Shown: one piece after another, positions 17,011 to 25,952 of the stretch
Position numbering within the stretch: position 1 is the stretch's first letter
Layout: each line of letters opens with the position of its first letter
Origin: Halomonas cerina
GTDB lineage: Bacteria > Pseudomonadota > Gammaproteobacteria > Pseudomonadales > Halomonadaceae
Length of the DNA: 64,000 nt
Assembly: GCF_014192215.1 (NCBI RefSeq)
Contig: NZ_JACHXP010000017.1
Coordinates: forward strand, 1-64,000
Direction: 5' to 3'
Notes under the pieces: generated by a model
What the model saw: only the letters and a program-made list of their open reading frames with translations
What the model was told of the DNA's origin: nothing
The model's database searches: none
Program-made: the position numbers and the translations under genes

Positions 17011-18180
17011 TCAGTCGGTCGTCGGCAAAGAAGGGGCACCTGCCAGGCGGCGCACTTCGACGTGGGCGAGCCAGTCGATGTCCCGGGCGCGGGCCTCGAG
17101 GTGGTGGATCACCGCGTCGCTGTCGAAGGGCGACGACTCGTCCAGGCAGATCACCACCGTGACCGCGCCCTCTAGGTAGTGAAGCTCCATCTTGCGGATG
17201 GCCGGCCAGACGTCCAGCGCTGCCCAGCGCTGCGCCAGGGCGGCCTCCACCTCGGGGCGCAGCGGCAGTCCCGGGAAGCGACTGGGATCGCCCTCGCCGG
17301 CATCGTCCTCGGGATCGATGTGGAAGGTGAGGTCGGTGAGGGCGGGGAAGGCGTTGCGCAGGCGCCGGCTCACCTCGTTGCCGATCTCGTGGCCTTCGGA
17401 GACGCTGATCCGCGGTGATACCACCACGTGTAGATCAAGCATGGTGTGCCCGGCCGACTGGCGAGTGCGCAGGTCGTGTATGCCCTCGACACCGGACACG
17501 CTCATCGCCACCTGGCGCATCTCCTCCTGCGTGGCTACGGGCAGGGCGGTATCAATCAACTCGCGGCCCGACTCCCACAGCAGGTCCCAGCCCACCTTGC
17601 CAACCATCAGACCGACGATCACGGCGGCCACGGTGTCGATCCAGGTGGCGCCGAATTGGCTGCCCACCAGGGCGACCATCACCACGCCAGTGGAGAGCAC
17701 GTCGCTGCGGTGGTGCCAAGCGTTGGCCTCGAGCATCTTCGAGCCGATGCGCCGCGCCACCCGGCGTGTCACGTGGAAGAGCCACTCCTTGGACAATAGC
17801 GCCAGGGCCGTCAACAGGATCGCCCAGACACCGGGCGGCGGGATCTCAGTGGTGGAGAACAGTCGCTCAAGGCTCGACCAGGCGATACCGCCGGCCACGA
17901 AGATCAGCACGCTGCCCAGAAACAGGGTGGCCAGGGTCTCGATACGGCCGTGGCCGTAGTGGTGGTCGTGGTCGGGACCCTGGTGACCATAGTGAGAAGC
18001 GGTGATCACGAAGCCGTCGGTCACCAGGTCGGAAAAGGAGTGGATGCCGTCGGCGACCAGCGCGGCGGAGCCGACCATCCCGCCGACCAGGATCTTGGCC
18101 ACGCCGAGCAGGGTGTTGACTACCACGGACAGGAAGGTGACGCGCTGGGTCGCCTGATGCTTCTTGAGGTTGGTCTGCAT
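17011..18180 (-). CDS. Cation diffusion facilitator (CDF) family divalent metal exporter
   Basis: 389-residue inner-membrane antiporter with about six TM helices and a C-terminal cytoplasmic dimerisation domain. The two metal-site motifs are intact: HSFSD in ADGIHSFSDLVTDG (TM2) and HHRSD in NAWHHRSDVLSTG (TM5). A His/Asp-rich loop (HYGHQGPDHDHHYGHGR) lies between TM2 and TM3. The H-D/H-D tetrad suits Zn or similar ions, but Fe or Mn cannot be excluded. A C-terminal extension beyond the usual ZT-dimer domain is present. The start at 18180 has GAGGAA upstream. Proximity to iron genes may be coincidental. Confidence 0.88.
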   Translation of the reverse strand: MQTNLKKHQATQRVTFLSVVVNTLLGVAKILVGGMVGSAALVADGIHSFSDLVTDGFVITASHYGHQGPDHDHHYGHGRIETLATLFLGSVLIFVAGGIAWSSLERLFSTTEIPPPGVWAILLTALALLSKEWLFHVTRRVARRIGSKMLEANAWHHRSDVLSTGVVMVALVGSQFGATWIDTVAAVIVGLMVGKVGWDLLWESGRELIDTALPVATQEEMRQVAMSVSGVEGIHDLRTRQSAGHTMLDLHVVVSPRISVSEGHEIGNEVSRRLRNAFPALTDLTFHIDPEDDAGEGDPSRFPGLPLRPEVEAALAQRWAALDVWPAIRKMELHYLEGAVTVVICLDESSPFDSDAVIHHLEARARDIDWLAHVEVRRLAGAPSLPTTD

Positions 18181-18654
18181 GGTCGTTCCTCGGCACGCTC
18201 CTCTGGGCAGGCCACCGGATGAAATATCGGCCGAAGGGTACCGAAGAGGTCCAGATTTGCACAAGACGTCGACGCACCTGGCGTCTCCCCTTTTTTGCCT
18301 GTCGCCCACCCACACCCCTCCCGCCGAGGAAACGTCAGCGTCTGGCGAGCAGGCAAGGGAGGTCAAGGGCAAGGCGCCGAAGCCGACCGACATGGCGGCA
18401 GATGTGTAAATAAATGTAGCGATACTGTAATCGTTCGGCTACGCTGGATAAGGCGAGGCTCAGATGCATCCTGGATGCGGATGGGTGATCGCGAGAAGAG
18501 ACTCATGGCCAAGGACGGCCGCCCTCACCTGGCTGCCCACCACGGGTGGCGCGGATATCATCCCCTTGCAGGCCCTCCCACCCTCGTAGCCCTCTCCGAC
18601 ATCCTCCGGGCATCCGCTCGAAACGCCGATCACGCCATGCTCGAGGCAGACCAA

Positions 18655-18679
18655 GCGGTGCCATGAAAGGTGGCACCGC
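18655..18679. repeat. Perfect 9-bp stem inverted repeat
   Basis: GCGGTGCCA (18655-18663) and TGGCACCGC (18671-18679) flank a 7-nt loop. No U-run follows on either strand, so it is not a standard terminator. Confidence 0.6.
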
Positions 18680-18706
18680 ATAGGGAAAGAATTGCAGAAT
18701 CCAGTT

Positions 18707-18758
18707 GATTATACTAAAAGGTATAAATATCTAGTTATCACTGTAATTCAGTATAATC
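18707..18758. promoter_or_regulatory. AT-rich inverted repeat overlapping the ATPase promoter/start
   Basis: GATTATACT (18707-18715) recurs as AGTATAATC (18750-18758), with a further partial copy GTATAA at 18721-18726. The right arm contains a TATAAT just 4 bp before the ATG, and a weaker TTGATT(18705)-17-TATCTA pair lies upstream. The symmetric arms could be an operator. No Shine-Dalgarno sequence is visible before the ATG. Confidence 0.4.
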
Positions 18759-18761
18759 GCC

Positions 18762-19916
18762 ATGAGCCTACAGAAGTTTCTCTACCACCGGCATGCGCTG
18801 GCCGAGTCGATTGCTCAGGGGCTGACCGGGGAAGGGTTGGTCGACTACAGCTCGGGGCTCTTCCTGGCGGCACCGCGACGCACAGGCAAAAGCACGTTCC
18901 TGAAGCAGGACCTGATGCCGCTCTGCGAGCAGCGTGGCTGGGAGGCTGTCTATGTGGATCTGTGGACCAATCGACAGGAGGATCCCGGGTACCTGATCGA
19001 GCGCACCGTCATGAGGTCGTTGAAGCGTTATGAGCCCCAGCTGAAGCGGTTGCTAAAAGCTGCGGGGGTGCGCCGTGTCTCCCTGGAGCGAACGCTGCAT
19101 TGGGACCTGGATCGAGAGAACCTGCCGGAGGGGGCCACCCTGGCGGAGGCGTTTGAGGCGCTGCAGGCGGCGTCGGGTCGCATGGTGGTGATGATTGTGG
19201 ATGAGGCCCAGCATGCCCTGAACACCGAAGCCGGCATTAACGCGATGTTCGCGCTGAAGGCGGCACGGGATGCCCTCAATCTGGGGGAGGAATCGCCGGG
19301 GTTGCGCCTCATTCTCACCGGGTCGAGTCGTGATAAGTTGGCGATGCTGGTATTGAGTCGTGACCAGCCGTTCTTTGGTTCCAGCGTGACGCCATTCCCG
19401 CTGCTCGGGGAGGATTTTGTCGAGGCCTACACCGCGGATCTCAACACCAAGCTGGCGCCCGGTAATACCTTCGAGGCGAAGGAGGTGTACGAAGCGTTCC
19501 GGCGGGTTGGACATCGCCCCGAATTGCTGGGCGAGGTGGTGAGGCGCGTGGCGCTGGAGCTGGGCCAGGCTCCCGACCTGGGGAAGTTGCTGTCGCAGGG
19601 GGCGGCGGAGGTGCAGAACGGGCTCTGGGCGGAATATGAGTCGGCTTACGCGGTGCTGTCGCCGCTACAGCGTGCCATTCTGCGCGTCATGGCCGAGGCC
19701 GCGACAACGGGGGAACGCCTGGCGATGTTTGCCGACACGACGGTTGAGCGCATCAATGCGGCGGAACAAGCCGAAGGGGGGAGAGGTAAGGTGCGCCCCC
19801 AGTCGATCCAGGCGGGACTCGATGCGCTACGCGATAAGTCCCTCGTCTGGCGGTCAGGCCGAGGTGCTTACGCGCTGGAAGACAGCGGGTTCGGGGAGTG
19901 GCTGCTGGCCCAGTGA
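18762..19916 (+). CDS. Orphan AAA/STAND-like ATPase with C-terminal winged helix
   Basis: 384 residues. An N-terminal P-loop NTPase has Walker A APRRTGKST (residues 37-45), Walker B VVMIVDEAQH (about 142-151) and a sensor stretch LRLILTGSS (about 181-189). The C-terminus (about 300-384) looks like a winged-helix segment (SIQAGLDALRDKSLVWR). This matches the archaeal-type/DUF234-like ATPases, which occur alone or in defence and mobile contexts. I do not recognise a specific function. No partner gene is adjacent, and the gene sits in AT-rich flanks unlike its neighbours. There is no visible ribosome binding site at this ATG, so the start is uncertain. Confidence 0.7.
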   Translation: MSLQKFLYHRHALAESIAQGLTGEGLVDYSSGLFLAAPRRTGKSTFLKQDLMPLCEQRGWEAVYVDLWTNRQEDPGYLIERTVMRSLKRYEPQLKRLLKAAGVRRVSLERTLHWDLDRENLPEGATLAEAFEALQAASGRMVVMIVDEAQHALNTEAGINAMFALKAARDALNLGEESPGLRLILTGSSRDKLAMLVLSRDQPFFGSSVTPFPLLGEDFVEAYTADLNTKLAPGNTFEAKEVYEAFRRVGHRPELLGEVVRRVALELGQAPDLGKLLSQGAAEVQNGLWAEYESAYAVLSPLQRAILRVMAEAATTGERLAMFADTTVERINAAEQAEGGRGKVRPQSIQAGLDALRDKSLVWRSGRGAYALEDSGFGEWLLAQ

Positions 19917-20021
19917 CCTAATTGCATAGGTACTTATTCGACGTTGCCGTCAAGAAACGCTCTCCTTCTCTGGGGTGGGGCGTAGATGCCTCGCGTAGGC
20001 GCGGGGTGTCTGCCATCTGGC

Positions 20022-21554
20022 TCAGCGGCTCGGCAGCAGGTCGCCGGGCACCAGGTGACTGAGGGTGCGCCGCGCCAGCAGGTCGCTGGCCGCCTCGATG
20101 TCCGGGCCGAAGAAGCGGTCCTTGTCATAGTAGGCGACGCGCTCGCGCAGGGTGCGACGCGCCTCCTCCAGGGCCGGCGAGGTGGTCAGGCCGTGGCGCA
20201 TGTCGATGCCCTGGCAGGCGGCCAGCCACTCGATGGCCAGGATGCCGCGGACGTTGTCGGCCATCTCCCAGAGGCGCTTGCCGGCGGCCGGCGCCATGGA
20301 GACGTGGTCCTCCTGGTTGGCCGAGGTCGGCAGGCTGTCGACGCTGTGCGGATGGGCCAGGGCCTTGTTCTCACTCGCCAGGGCCGCGGCGGTGACCTGG
20401 GCGATCATAAAGCCCGAGTTCACGCCGCCGTTCTCGACCAGGAAGGGCGGCAATTGGGACATGTGCTGGTCCATCATCAGCGAGACGCGGCGCTCGGTGA
20501 GCGAGCCGATCTCGGCGATCGCCAACGCCAGGTTGTCGGCGGCCATGGCCACCGGCTCGGCGTGGAAGTTGCCGCCGGAGATGACGTCGAACTGCTCGGC
20601 GAAGACCAGGGGGTTGTCGGAGACCGCATTGACCTCCACGGCCAGCACCTCGGCTGCCTGGCGGATCTGGGTCAGGACAGACCCCATCACCTGGGGCTGG
20701 CAGCGCAGGGAGTAGGGGTCCTGGACCTTGCCGCAATGGGCATGGGAATCGCTGATCTCGCTGCGGCTGCCCAGCAGGTGGCGATAGGCGCCGGCGGCGT
20801 CGATCTGGCCGCGCTGGCCGCGCACCTCGTGGATGCGCGCATCGAAGGGCGAGCGTGAGCTCAGGGTCGCCTCCACGGTGAGCGAGCCGCACACGGCGGC
20901 GGCGGCGAAGAGGTCTTCGGCCTCGAACAGCCCCTTGAGGCCATAGGCGGTGGACACCTGGGTGCCGTTGAGCAGCGCCAGGCCCTCCTTCGGTGCCAGG
21001 GCCAGCGGCTCGAGGCCGGCGATGGCCAGCGCCTCGATGGCCGGCAGCCATTCGCCCTTGTGGCGGGCCTTGCCCTCGCCGAGCAGGACCACGCTCATAT
21101 GGGCCAGGGGGGCGAGATCCCCTGACGCGCCGACGGACCCCTTGAGCGGGATATGCGGGTAGACCTCGGCGTTGATCAGGGCCACCAGGGCGTCCAGCAC
21201 CTTGCGGCGGATGCCGGAGAAGCCGCGGGCCAGGCTGTTGACCTTGAGCACCATGACCAGGCGCACCAGGTCGTCGCTCATGGGCTCGCCGACGCCGGTG
21301 GCATGGGAGAGCACCAGAGCACGCTGCAGGTCCTCGAGGTAGTCCTTCTCGATGCGGGTCTGGGCCAGCAGGCCGAAGCCGGTGTTGATGCCGTAGACGG
21401 TGCGGTCCTCGGCAATTACGCGGTTGACGCAGTCGACGGCTTTCTGGATGTCGGCGTCGGCGCTGGCCGGCAACTCCACCGTCACAGCGGCCTCGAAGAT
21501 CCGGCGCGCCTGCGCCAGGGTCATCCGGCCGGGAGTGATCTCGAGATGGGGCAT
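20022..21554 (-). CDS. hutH: Histidine ammonia-lyase
   Basis: Deaminates histidine to urocanate, the first step of histidine degradation. The 510-residue protein contains the MIO-forming Ala-Ser-Gly in [15 protein letters not shown], plus [20 protein letters not shown] and [10 protein letters not shown], all HutH signatures. Start 21554 is chosen because GGAG lies upstream and the protein then begins where the family usually does. It is the distal gene of a minus-strand hut cluster and is separated from hutU by a 195-bp gap carrying a repeat element. Confidence 0.96.
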   Translation of the reverse strand: MPHLEITPGRMTLAQARRIFEAAVTVELPASADADIQKAVDCVNRVIAEDRTVYGINTGFGLLAQTRIEKDYLEDLQRALVLSHATGVGEPMSDDLVRLVMVLKVNSLARGFSGIRRKVLDALVALINAEVYPHIPLKGSVGASGDLAPLAHMSVVLLGEGKARHKGEWLPAIEALAIAGLEPLALAPKEGLALLNGTQVSTAYGLKGLFEAEDLFAAAAVCGSLTVEATLSSRSPFDARIHEVRGQRGQIDAAGAYRHLLGSRSEISDSHAHCGKVQDPYSLRCQPQVMGSVLTQIRQAAEVLAVEVNAVSDNPLVFAEQFDVISGGNFHAEPVAMAADNLALAIAEIGSLTERRVSLMMDQHMSQLPPFLVENGGVNSGFMIAQVTAAALASENKALAHPHSVDSLPTSANQEDHVSMAPAAGKRLWEMADNVRGILAIEWLAACQGIDMRHGLTTSPALEEARRTLRERVAYYDKDRFFGPDIEAASDLLARRTLSHLVPGDLLPSR

Positions 21555-21613
21555 GTTGGGCACTCCATGTGGGCCTCTCTTAGAGCACATTTTCCATAGG
21601 GGCAGCGAGATGA

Positions 21614-21717
21614 GCGCCGGGGACAAGCCGGAGCGAGGGTCTTTTGCCAGGGATGGCAAAAGTAGCGCCCAAGGAAGGGTTCACAGCGCCCTCGTGCAGG
21701 CTTGTCACCGGAAAAGC
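21614..21717 (+). repeat. 104-bp structured intergenic repeat, copy A
   Basis: Ungapped match (81 of 104 identical by my count) to the reverse complement of 47647-47750. Outer arms are CCGGGGACAAGCC and GGCTTGTCACCGG; a second stem pairs CGAGGG with CCCTCG. Two inner hairpins are TTTTGCCA-GGGA-TGGCAAAA and CCC-AAGGAA-GGG. Differences from the other copy largely keep the pairing. It lies between hutU and hutH and starts 32 nt after the hutU stop when read in the direction of transcription. Confidence 0.85.
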
Positions 21718-21749
21718 TCATCGCTTTCGTCGAATGGTCAAAGGAGCTC

Positions 21750-23429
21750 TTACCCTTCGAGCATCGGCAGGTCGAGTCCGTTCTCGCGGGCACACTGCTT
21801 GGCGATGTCGTAGCCGGCATCGACGTGACGCATGACGCCGGTGCCCGGGTCGTTGCGCAGCACCCGGCCCAGGCGGGCATGGGCATCCTCGCTGCCGTCG
21901 GCGACGATCACCACCCCGGCATGCTGGGAGTAGCCCATGCCCACGCCGCCGCCGTGGTGCAGCGACACCCAGGTGGCGCCGGAGGCGCAGTTGAGCAGGG
22001 CGTTGAGCAACGGCCAGTCGGACACGGCGTCGGAGCCGTCCATCATCGCCTCGGTCTCGCGGTTGGGGCTGGCTACCGAGCCGGAGTCCAGGTGGTCGCG
22101 GCCGATCACCACCGGCGCCTTGAGCTCGCCGCTCTTGACCATCTCGTTGAAGGCCTGACCCAGGCGGGCGCGGTCCTTGAGGCCGACCCAGCAGATCCGC
22201 GCCGGCAGGCCCTGGAAGGCGATCCGCTCCCTGGCCATGTCGAGCCAGTTATGCAGGTGCGGGTCGTCGGGGATCAGCTCCTTGACCTTCTGGTCGGTCT
22301 TGTAGATGTCGTCGGGGTCGCCGGACAGCGCCGCCCAGCGGAAGGGGCCGATGCCCTGGCAGAACAGCGGACGGATGTAGGCCGGCACGAAGCCGGGGAA
22401 GTCGAAGGCGTTGTCGACGCCCTCTTCCTGGGCCATCTGGCGGATGTTGTTGCCGTAGTCGAAGGTGGGAATGCCCTGGGCCTGGAAGTCGAGCATGGCC
22501 TTGACGTGCACCGCCATGGACGCCTTGGCGGCCTTGACCACCGCGTCGGGCTCGGACTCACCGCGGGCCACGTACTCTTCCCAGGTCCAGCCGGAGGGCA
22601 GGTAGCCGTGCAGCGGGTCATGGGCGCTGGTTTGGTCGGTGACCATGTCGGGCTTCACGCCACGGCGCACGAGTTCCGGCAGGATGTCGGCGGCGTTGGC
22701 GCACAGGCCGATGGAGATGGCCTGGCCCTCGGCGGTGTAGCGCTCGAGGCGGGCCAGGGCGTCGTCCAGGTCCTCGGCCTGCTCGTCCAGATAGCGGGTG
22801 CGCAGGCGGAAGTCGAGGCGCGACTGCTGACACTCGATGGTAAGCGAAGTCGCGCCGGCCAGGGTCGCGGCCAGGGGCTGGGCGCCACCCATGCCGCCGA
22901 GGCCGGCGGTGAGGATCCAGCGGCCCTTGAGGTCGCCGCCGTAGTGCTGGCGGCCGGCCTCGACGAAGGTTTCAAAGGTGCCCTGGACGATGCCCTGGGA
23001 GCCGATGTAGATCCAGGAGCCGGCGGTCATCTGGCCGTACATCATCAGCCCCTTGCGATCCAGCTCGTTGAAGTGCTCCCAGTTGGCCCAGGCCGGCACC
23101 AGGTTGGAGTTGGCGATCAGCACCCGGGGGGCATCCTTGTGGGTCTCGAAGACACCCACCGGCTTGCCGGACTGGATCAGCAGGGACTGGTGGTCCTCCA
23201 GGCGCCGGAGGGTCTCGACGATCTTGTCGAAGCACTCCCAGTCGCGGGCGGCGCGGCCGATGCCGCCGTAGACCACCAGGTCCTCGGGGCGCTCGGCGAC
23301 GTCAGGGTGCAGGTTGTTCATCAGCATGCGCAGCGGCGCTTCGCTGAGCCAGCTCTTGCAGGACAGTTCGGGCCCGGTGGGCGCGGCGATCCGGCGGCTG
23401 GGGTCGTGACGCTTGTCGGTATGGGACAT
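21750..23429 (-). CDS. hutU: Urocanate hydratase (urocanase)
   Basis: Converts urocanate to imidazolonepropionate using tightly bound NAD. The 559-residue length and sequence are standard: GTGSELSC-type start (GPELSCKSW), [28 protein letters not shown] for NAD binding, [17 protein letters not shown] with the active-site Cys region, and [25 protein letters not shown] precedes the ATG. Second-to-last gene of the hut cluster, 56 bp after hutG. Confidence 0.97.
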   Translation of the reverse strand: MSHTDKRHDPSRRIAAPTGPELSCKSWLSEAPLRMLMNNLHPDVAERPEDLVVYGGIGRAARDWECFDKIVETLRRLEDHQSLLIQSGKPVGVFETHKDAPRVLIANSNLVPAWANWEHFNELDRKGLMMYGQMTAGSWIYIGSQGIVQGTFETFVEAGRQHYGGDLKGRWILTAGLGGMGGAQPLAATLAGATSLTIECQQSRLDFRLRTRYLDEQAEDLDDALARLERYTAEGQAISIGLCANAADILPELVRRGVKPDMVTDQTSAHDPLHGYLPSGWTWEEYVARGESEPDAVVKAAKASMAVHVKAMLDFQAQGIPTFDYGNNIRQMAQEEGVDNAFDFPGFVPAYIRPLFCQGIGPFRWAALSGDPDDIYKTDQKVKELIPDDPHLHNWLDMARERIAFQGLPARICWVGLKDRARLGQAFNEMVKSGELKAPVVIGRDHLDSGSVASPNRETEAMMDGSDAVSDWPLLNALLNCASGATWVSLHHGGGVGMGYSQHAGVVIVADGSEDAHARLGRVLRNDPGTGVMRHVDAGYDIAKQCARENGLDLPMLEG

Positions 23430-23485
23430 GCTCGGAATCCTCGCTGGGTTTTCGCGGTAAGGGGGCTGACGGCTGGCGTGCCGGT

Positions 23486-24445
23486 TCAGCCGTTCAGGGT
23501 CAGCAGATGGACGAGCCGCGCCGCCACCTTGGCGGTGCGGGCGTCCACGTCGAAACGGGGGTTGAGCTCGGCCAGGTCGGCCAGGCGCAGCTTGCCGCTG
23601 TCGCGGATCACCTCGAGCAGTGGTTCGAGCAGGGCCAGCGACACGCCGCGCGGGGCGGGCGCGCTGACGCCCGGCGCCTCGGCGGCGGGCAGCACGTCCA
23701 GGTCGATGGTGAGGTAGAGGTGGTCGCAGGCGGCCACGAAGCGCCCCACGTCGCGCCGGATGGCGTCGAGGCGCAGCGGGTCGAACTCGCGATCCTCCCG
23801 GACCAGCACGTCGAGTGCCTCGGCACGCTGGAAGAGGGCGCGGGTATTGGCGGCCCGGCTGACGCCCAGGCAGGCGTAGCGGAAGGGCCAGCCGCGGGCC
23901 TGGCAGCGTTCGGCGATCTGGGCGAAGGGCGTGCCGGAGGAGCGCACCTGGGCCGGGTCGCGCAGGTCGAAGTGGGCATCGAAGTTGATGATGCCCACGC
24001 GGGGAGGCTCGGCCCCCCGCTCGAGATGGCGGGCCAGCCCGGACCAGCTGGCATAGGCCACCTCGTGGCCGCCGCCCAGCACGATGGGCAGGTGCCCGGC
24101 ATCGAGCAGCGGGGCCAGGCGGTCAGCCAGCTCGGCCTGGGCGTCCTCCAGGGCGTCGCCTTCGCAGGTCACGTCGCCGGCATCATGGGCCGGGCCTCGG
24201 CGGTGCCAGGCCAGCGGAGCCAGGGCGCGGCGAATGGCCTTGGGGCCGGCGGTGGCGCCGGGACGGCCCTGGTTGCGGGCGACGCCGGCGTCGCTGGCGA
24301 AGCCGATCAGCACGGTGCCCGGGACGGCACCGGCCTCGAGAGGGCGGATGCGCTGGTGCCAGCGCTCGCTGTCCGGCTCCGGGTCCGTGCGACCCTGCCA
24401 CAGGCTCATGTCGATGGCGGTGGGAAGCTCGTGTTCAGGCGTCAT
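23486..24445 (-). CDS. hutG: Formimidoylglutamase (N-formimidoyl-L-glutamate formiminohydrolase)
   Basis: Arginase-superfamily Mn enzyme of 319 residues that hydrolyses formiminoglutamate to glutamate and formamide. Metal motifs are visible: [17 protein letters not shown] and DLDVLPA. The [16 protein letters not shown] start is typical of HutG. The cluster therefore uses the one-step (formamide) route; no hutF deiminase gene is seen. Start 24445 overlaps the end of hutI by 11 bp, implying coupled translation. Confidence 0.94.
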   Translation of the reverse strand: MTPEHELPTAIDMSLWQGRTDPEPDSERWHQRIRPLEAGAVPGTVLIGFASDAGVARNQGRPGATAGPKAIRRALAPLAWHRRGPAHDAGDVTCEGDALEDAQAELADRLAPLLDAGHLPIVLGGGHEVAYASWSGLARHLERGAEPPRVGIINFDAHFDLRDPAQVRSSGTPFAQIAERCQARGWPFRYACLGVSRAANTRALFQRAEALDVLVREDREFDPLRLDAIRRDVGRFVAACDHLYLTIDLDVLPAAEAPGVSAPAPRGVSLALLEPLLEVIRDSGKLRLADLAELNPRFDVDARTAKVAARLVHLLTLNG

Positions 24446-25652
24446 GGCTGGGGACTCCCTGGAAGACACGCTGACGCAGACGGCCCGGCTGGACGGCATA
24501 GGCCAGCTCCGCCGGCGAGTCGATGTCCCAGACGCAGAGGTCGGCCGGCGTCCCTTCCTGGATCCGGCCCAGCCCCGTGAGGCCGAGGGCGGCGGCACCA
24601 TGGGCGGTCATGCCGGCCAGCGCCTCGGAGGGCGTGAGGCGGAACAGGGTGCAGGCCAGGTTGAGCATCAGGGTCGGCATGAACAGCGGCGAGCTGCCCG
24701 GGTTGGCGTCGGTGGCCACGGCCATGGGCACCCCGGCCTGGCGCAGGGCGGCGACGGGCGGTTGCTGGGTCTCGCGCAGGGTGTGGAAGGCCCCGGGCAG
24801 GATCACCGCCACGCTGCCGGCTTCGCGCATGGCATCGATGCCGGCCTGATCGAGGTACTCGATATGGTCGGCGGAGAGCGCGCCGTGGCGGGCGGCCAGG
24901 GCGGTGCCGCCGAGGTTGGAGAGCTGCTCGGCGTGAGCCTTGACGGGCAGGCCGTGCGCCTTCGCGGCCTGGAAGACCCGCTCGCACTGGGCCACCGAGA
25001 AGGCGATCTTCTCGCAGAAGACGTCCACCGCGTCGGCCAGCCCCTCGGCGGCGGCCGCCGGGATCATCTCCTCGCAGACCAGGTCGATGTAGGCGTCGCC
25101 GTCGTCCCGGTACTCCGGCGGCAGGGCATGGGCGCCGAGCAGGGTGGTGACCACGCGGACCGGCAGGGCCTCGCCGAGGCGGCGGGCCACGCGCAGCATC
25201 TTCAGTTCGTCCGCTACGGTGAGGCCGTAGCCCGACTTGATCTCCACGGTGGTGGCGCCATCGGCGATCATCGCCTCCAGGCGGGGCAGGGCGGCCCGGA
25301 AGAGGCTCTCCTCGGAGGCCTCACGGGTGGCCTTCACGGTGCTGAGTATACCGCCGCCGCGTCGGGCGATCTCCTCGTAGCTGACGCCCTCGAGTCGGGC
25401 TTCGAATTCGTCGGCACGCCCACCGCCGAAGACGAGATGGGTATGGCAGTCCACCAGGCCCGGCGTCATCACGCCGCCGCTGCCCATGTCCCGGCAGGCG
25501 TCGGCAAGCGGGTCGCTGAACTCCGCCATGGGGATCAGGCGGGCGATCCGTTCGTCCTCGACGATCACCGCCATGGGGTCCGGCAGCGTGGCCAGCCCGT
25601 CGAAGACGGTGACGTCGCTCCAGAGTCGGCGATTCGGCGGTGTTTGTGTCAT
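24435..25652 (-). CDS. hutI: Imidazolonepropionase
   Basis: Amidohydrolase-superfamily enzyme of 405 residues that opens the imidazolone ring to formiminoglutamate. The metal motif [11 protein letters not shown], then [14 protein letters not shown] and [10 protein letters not shown] are HutI signatures. The start at 25652 has AGGAGG nicely spaced upstream. It is the first gene of the minus-strand hut operon and lies 23-34 bp from a HutC-type palindrome. Confidence 0.95.
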   Translation of the reverse strand: MTQTPPNRRLWSDVTVFDGLATLPDPMAVIVEDERIARLIPMAEFSDPLADACRDMGSGGVMTPGLVDCHTHLVFGGGRADEFEARLEGVSYEEIARRGGGILSTVKATREASEESLFRAALPRLEAMIADGATTVEIKSGYGLTVADELKMLRVARRLGEALPVRVVTTLLGAHALPPEYRDDGDAYIDLVCEEMIPAAAAEGLADAVDVFCEKIAFSVAQCERVFQAAKAHGLPVKAHAEQLSNLGGTALAARHGALSADHIEYLDQAGIDAMREAGSVAVILPGAFHTLRETQQPPVAALRQAGVPMAVATDANPGSSPLFMPTLMLNLACTLFRLTPSEALAGMTAHGAAALGLTGLGRIQEGTPADLCVWDIDSPAELAYAVQPGRLRQRVFQGVPSHDA

Positions 25653-25952
25653 GTCAGTGCCTCCTGCTGTCTTATTGTATATACAAATGTTAGCCCATCT
25701 CTCCGCCTTCGTCACCCTCTTTGGCGATCCGGCTCATGGTGGGATGAGACGAGCGGAGTTGCCTGAATAATCATATAAAATCAATAATATATGGAGGTTC
25801 GCATCACGCGGTTATCGTTGCTCCTTCCGCGCCTTCGACCAAAGTGTAAGGCGGCGGCGCGCAAGATGTTGGCGTGCGACCGGCTCATAATGTATATACA
25901 TTAATACGGCATCCCGTCATCCCCAACCACAACGACAATCCAGGAGTGTTCC
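25653..25952. promoter_or_regulatory. Divergent hut promoter region with two HutC-type operators
   Basis: 300 bp between hutI (minus) and the yjiH-like gene (plus). The palindrome TTGTATATACAA lies at 25675-25686 near hutI and AATGTATATACATT at 25889-25902 near yjiH. Both contain TGTATATACA, the core reported for HutC of Pseudomonas, a GntR repressor relieved by urocanate. An AT-rich patch at about 25770-25795 may carry promoter elements. No small gene is evident. Confidence 0.8.

Larger units (their letters stand above)
18181..18761. other. Long intergenic gap before an orphan ATPase gene
   Basis: 581 bp without a convincing gene. The left part must contain the CDF promoter. From about 18690 the base composition changes sharply to AT-rich. 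It holds a perfect 9-bp hairpin (18655-18679) and a long-spaced inverted repeat (18707-18758), listed separately. The abrupt composition change suggests an acquisition boundary. Confidence 0.6.

Noticed and set aside
18752-18757. TATAAT just before the ATPase ATG as its promoter
   Set aside because: Transcription would start about at or past the start codon. It can only work for leaderless translation, which is unproven, so it is reported only as part of the inverted repeat.
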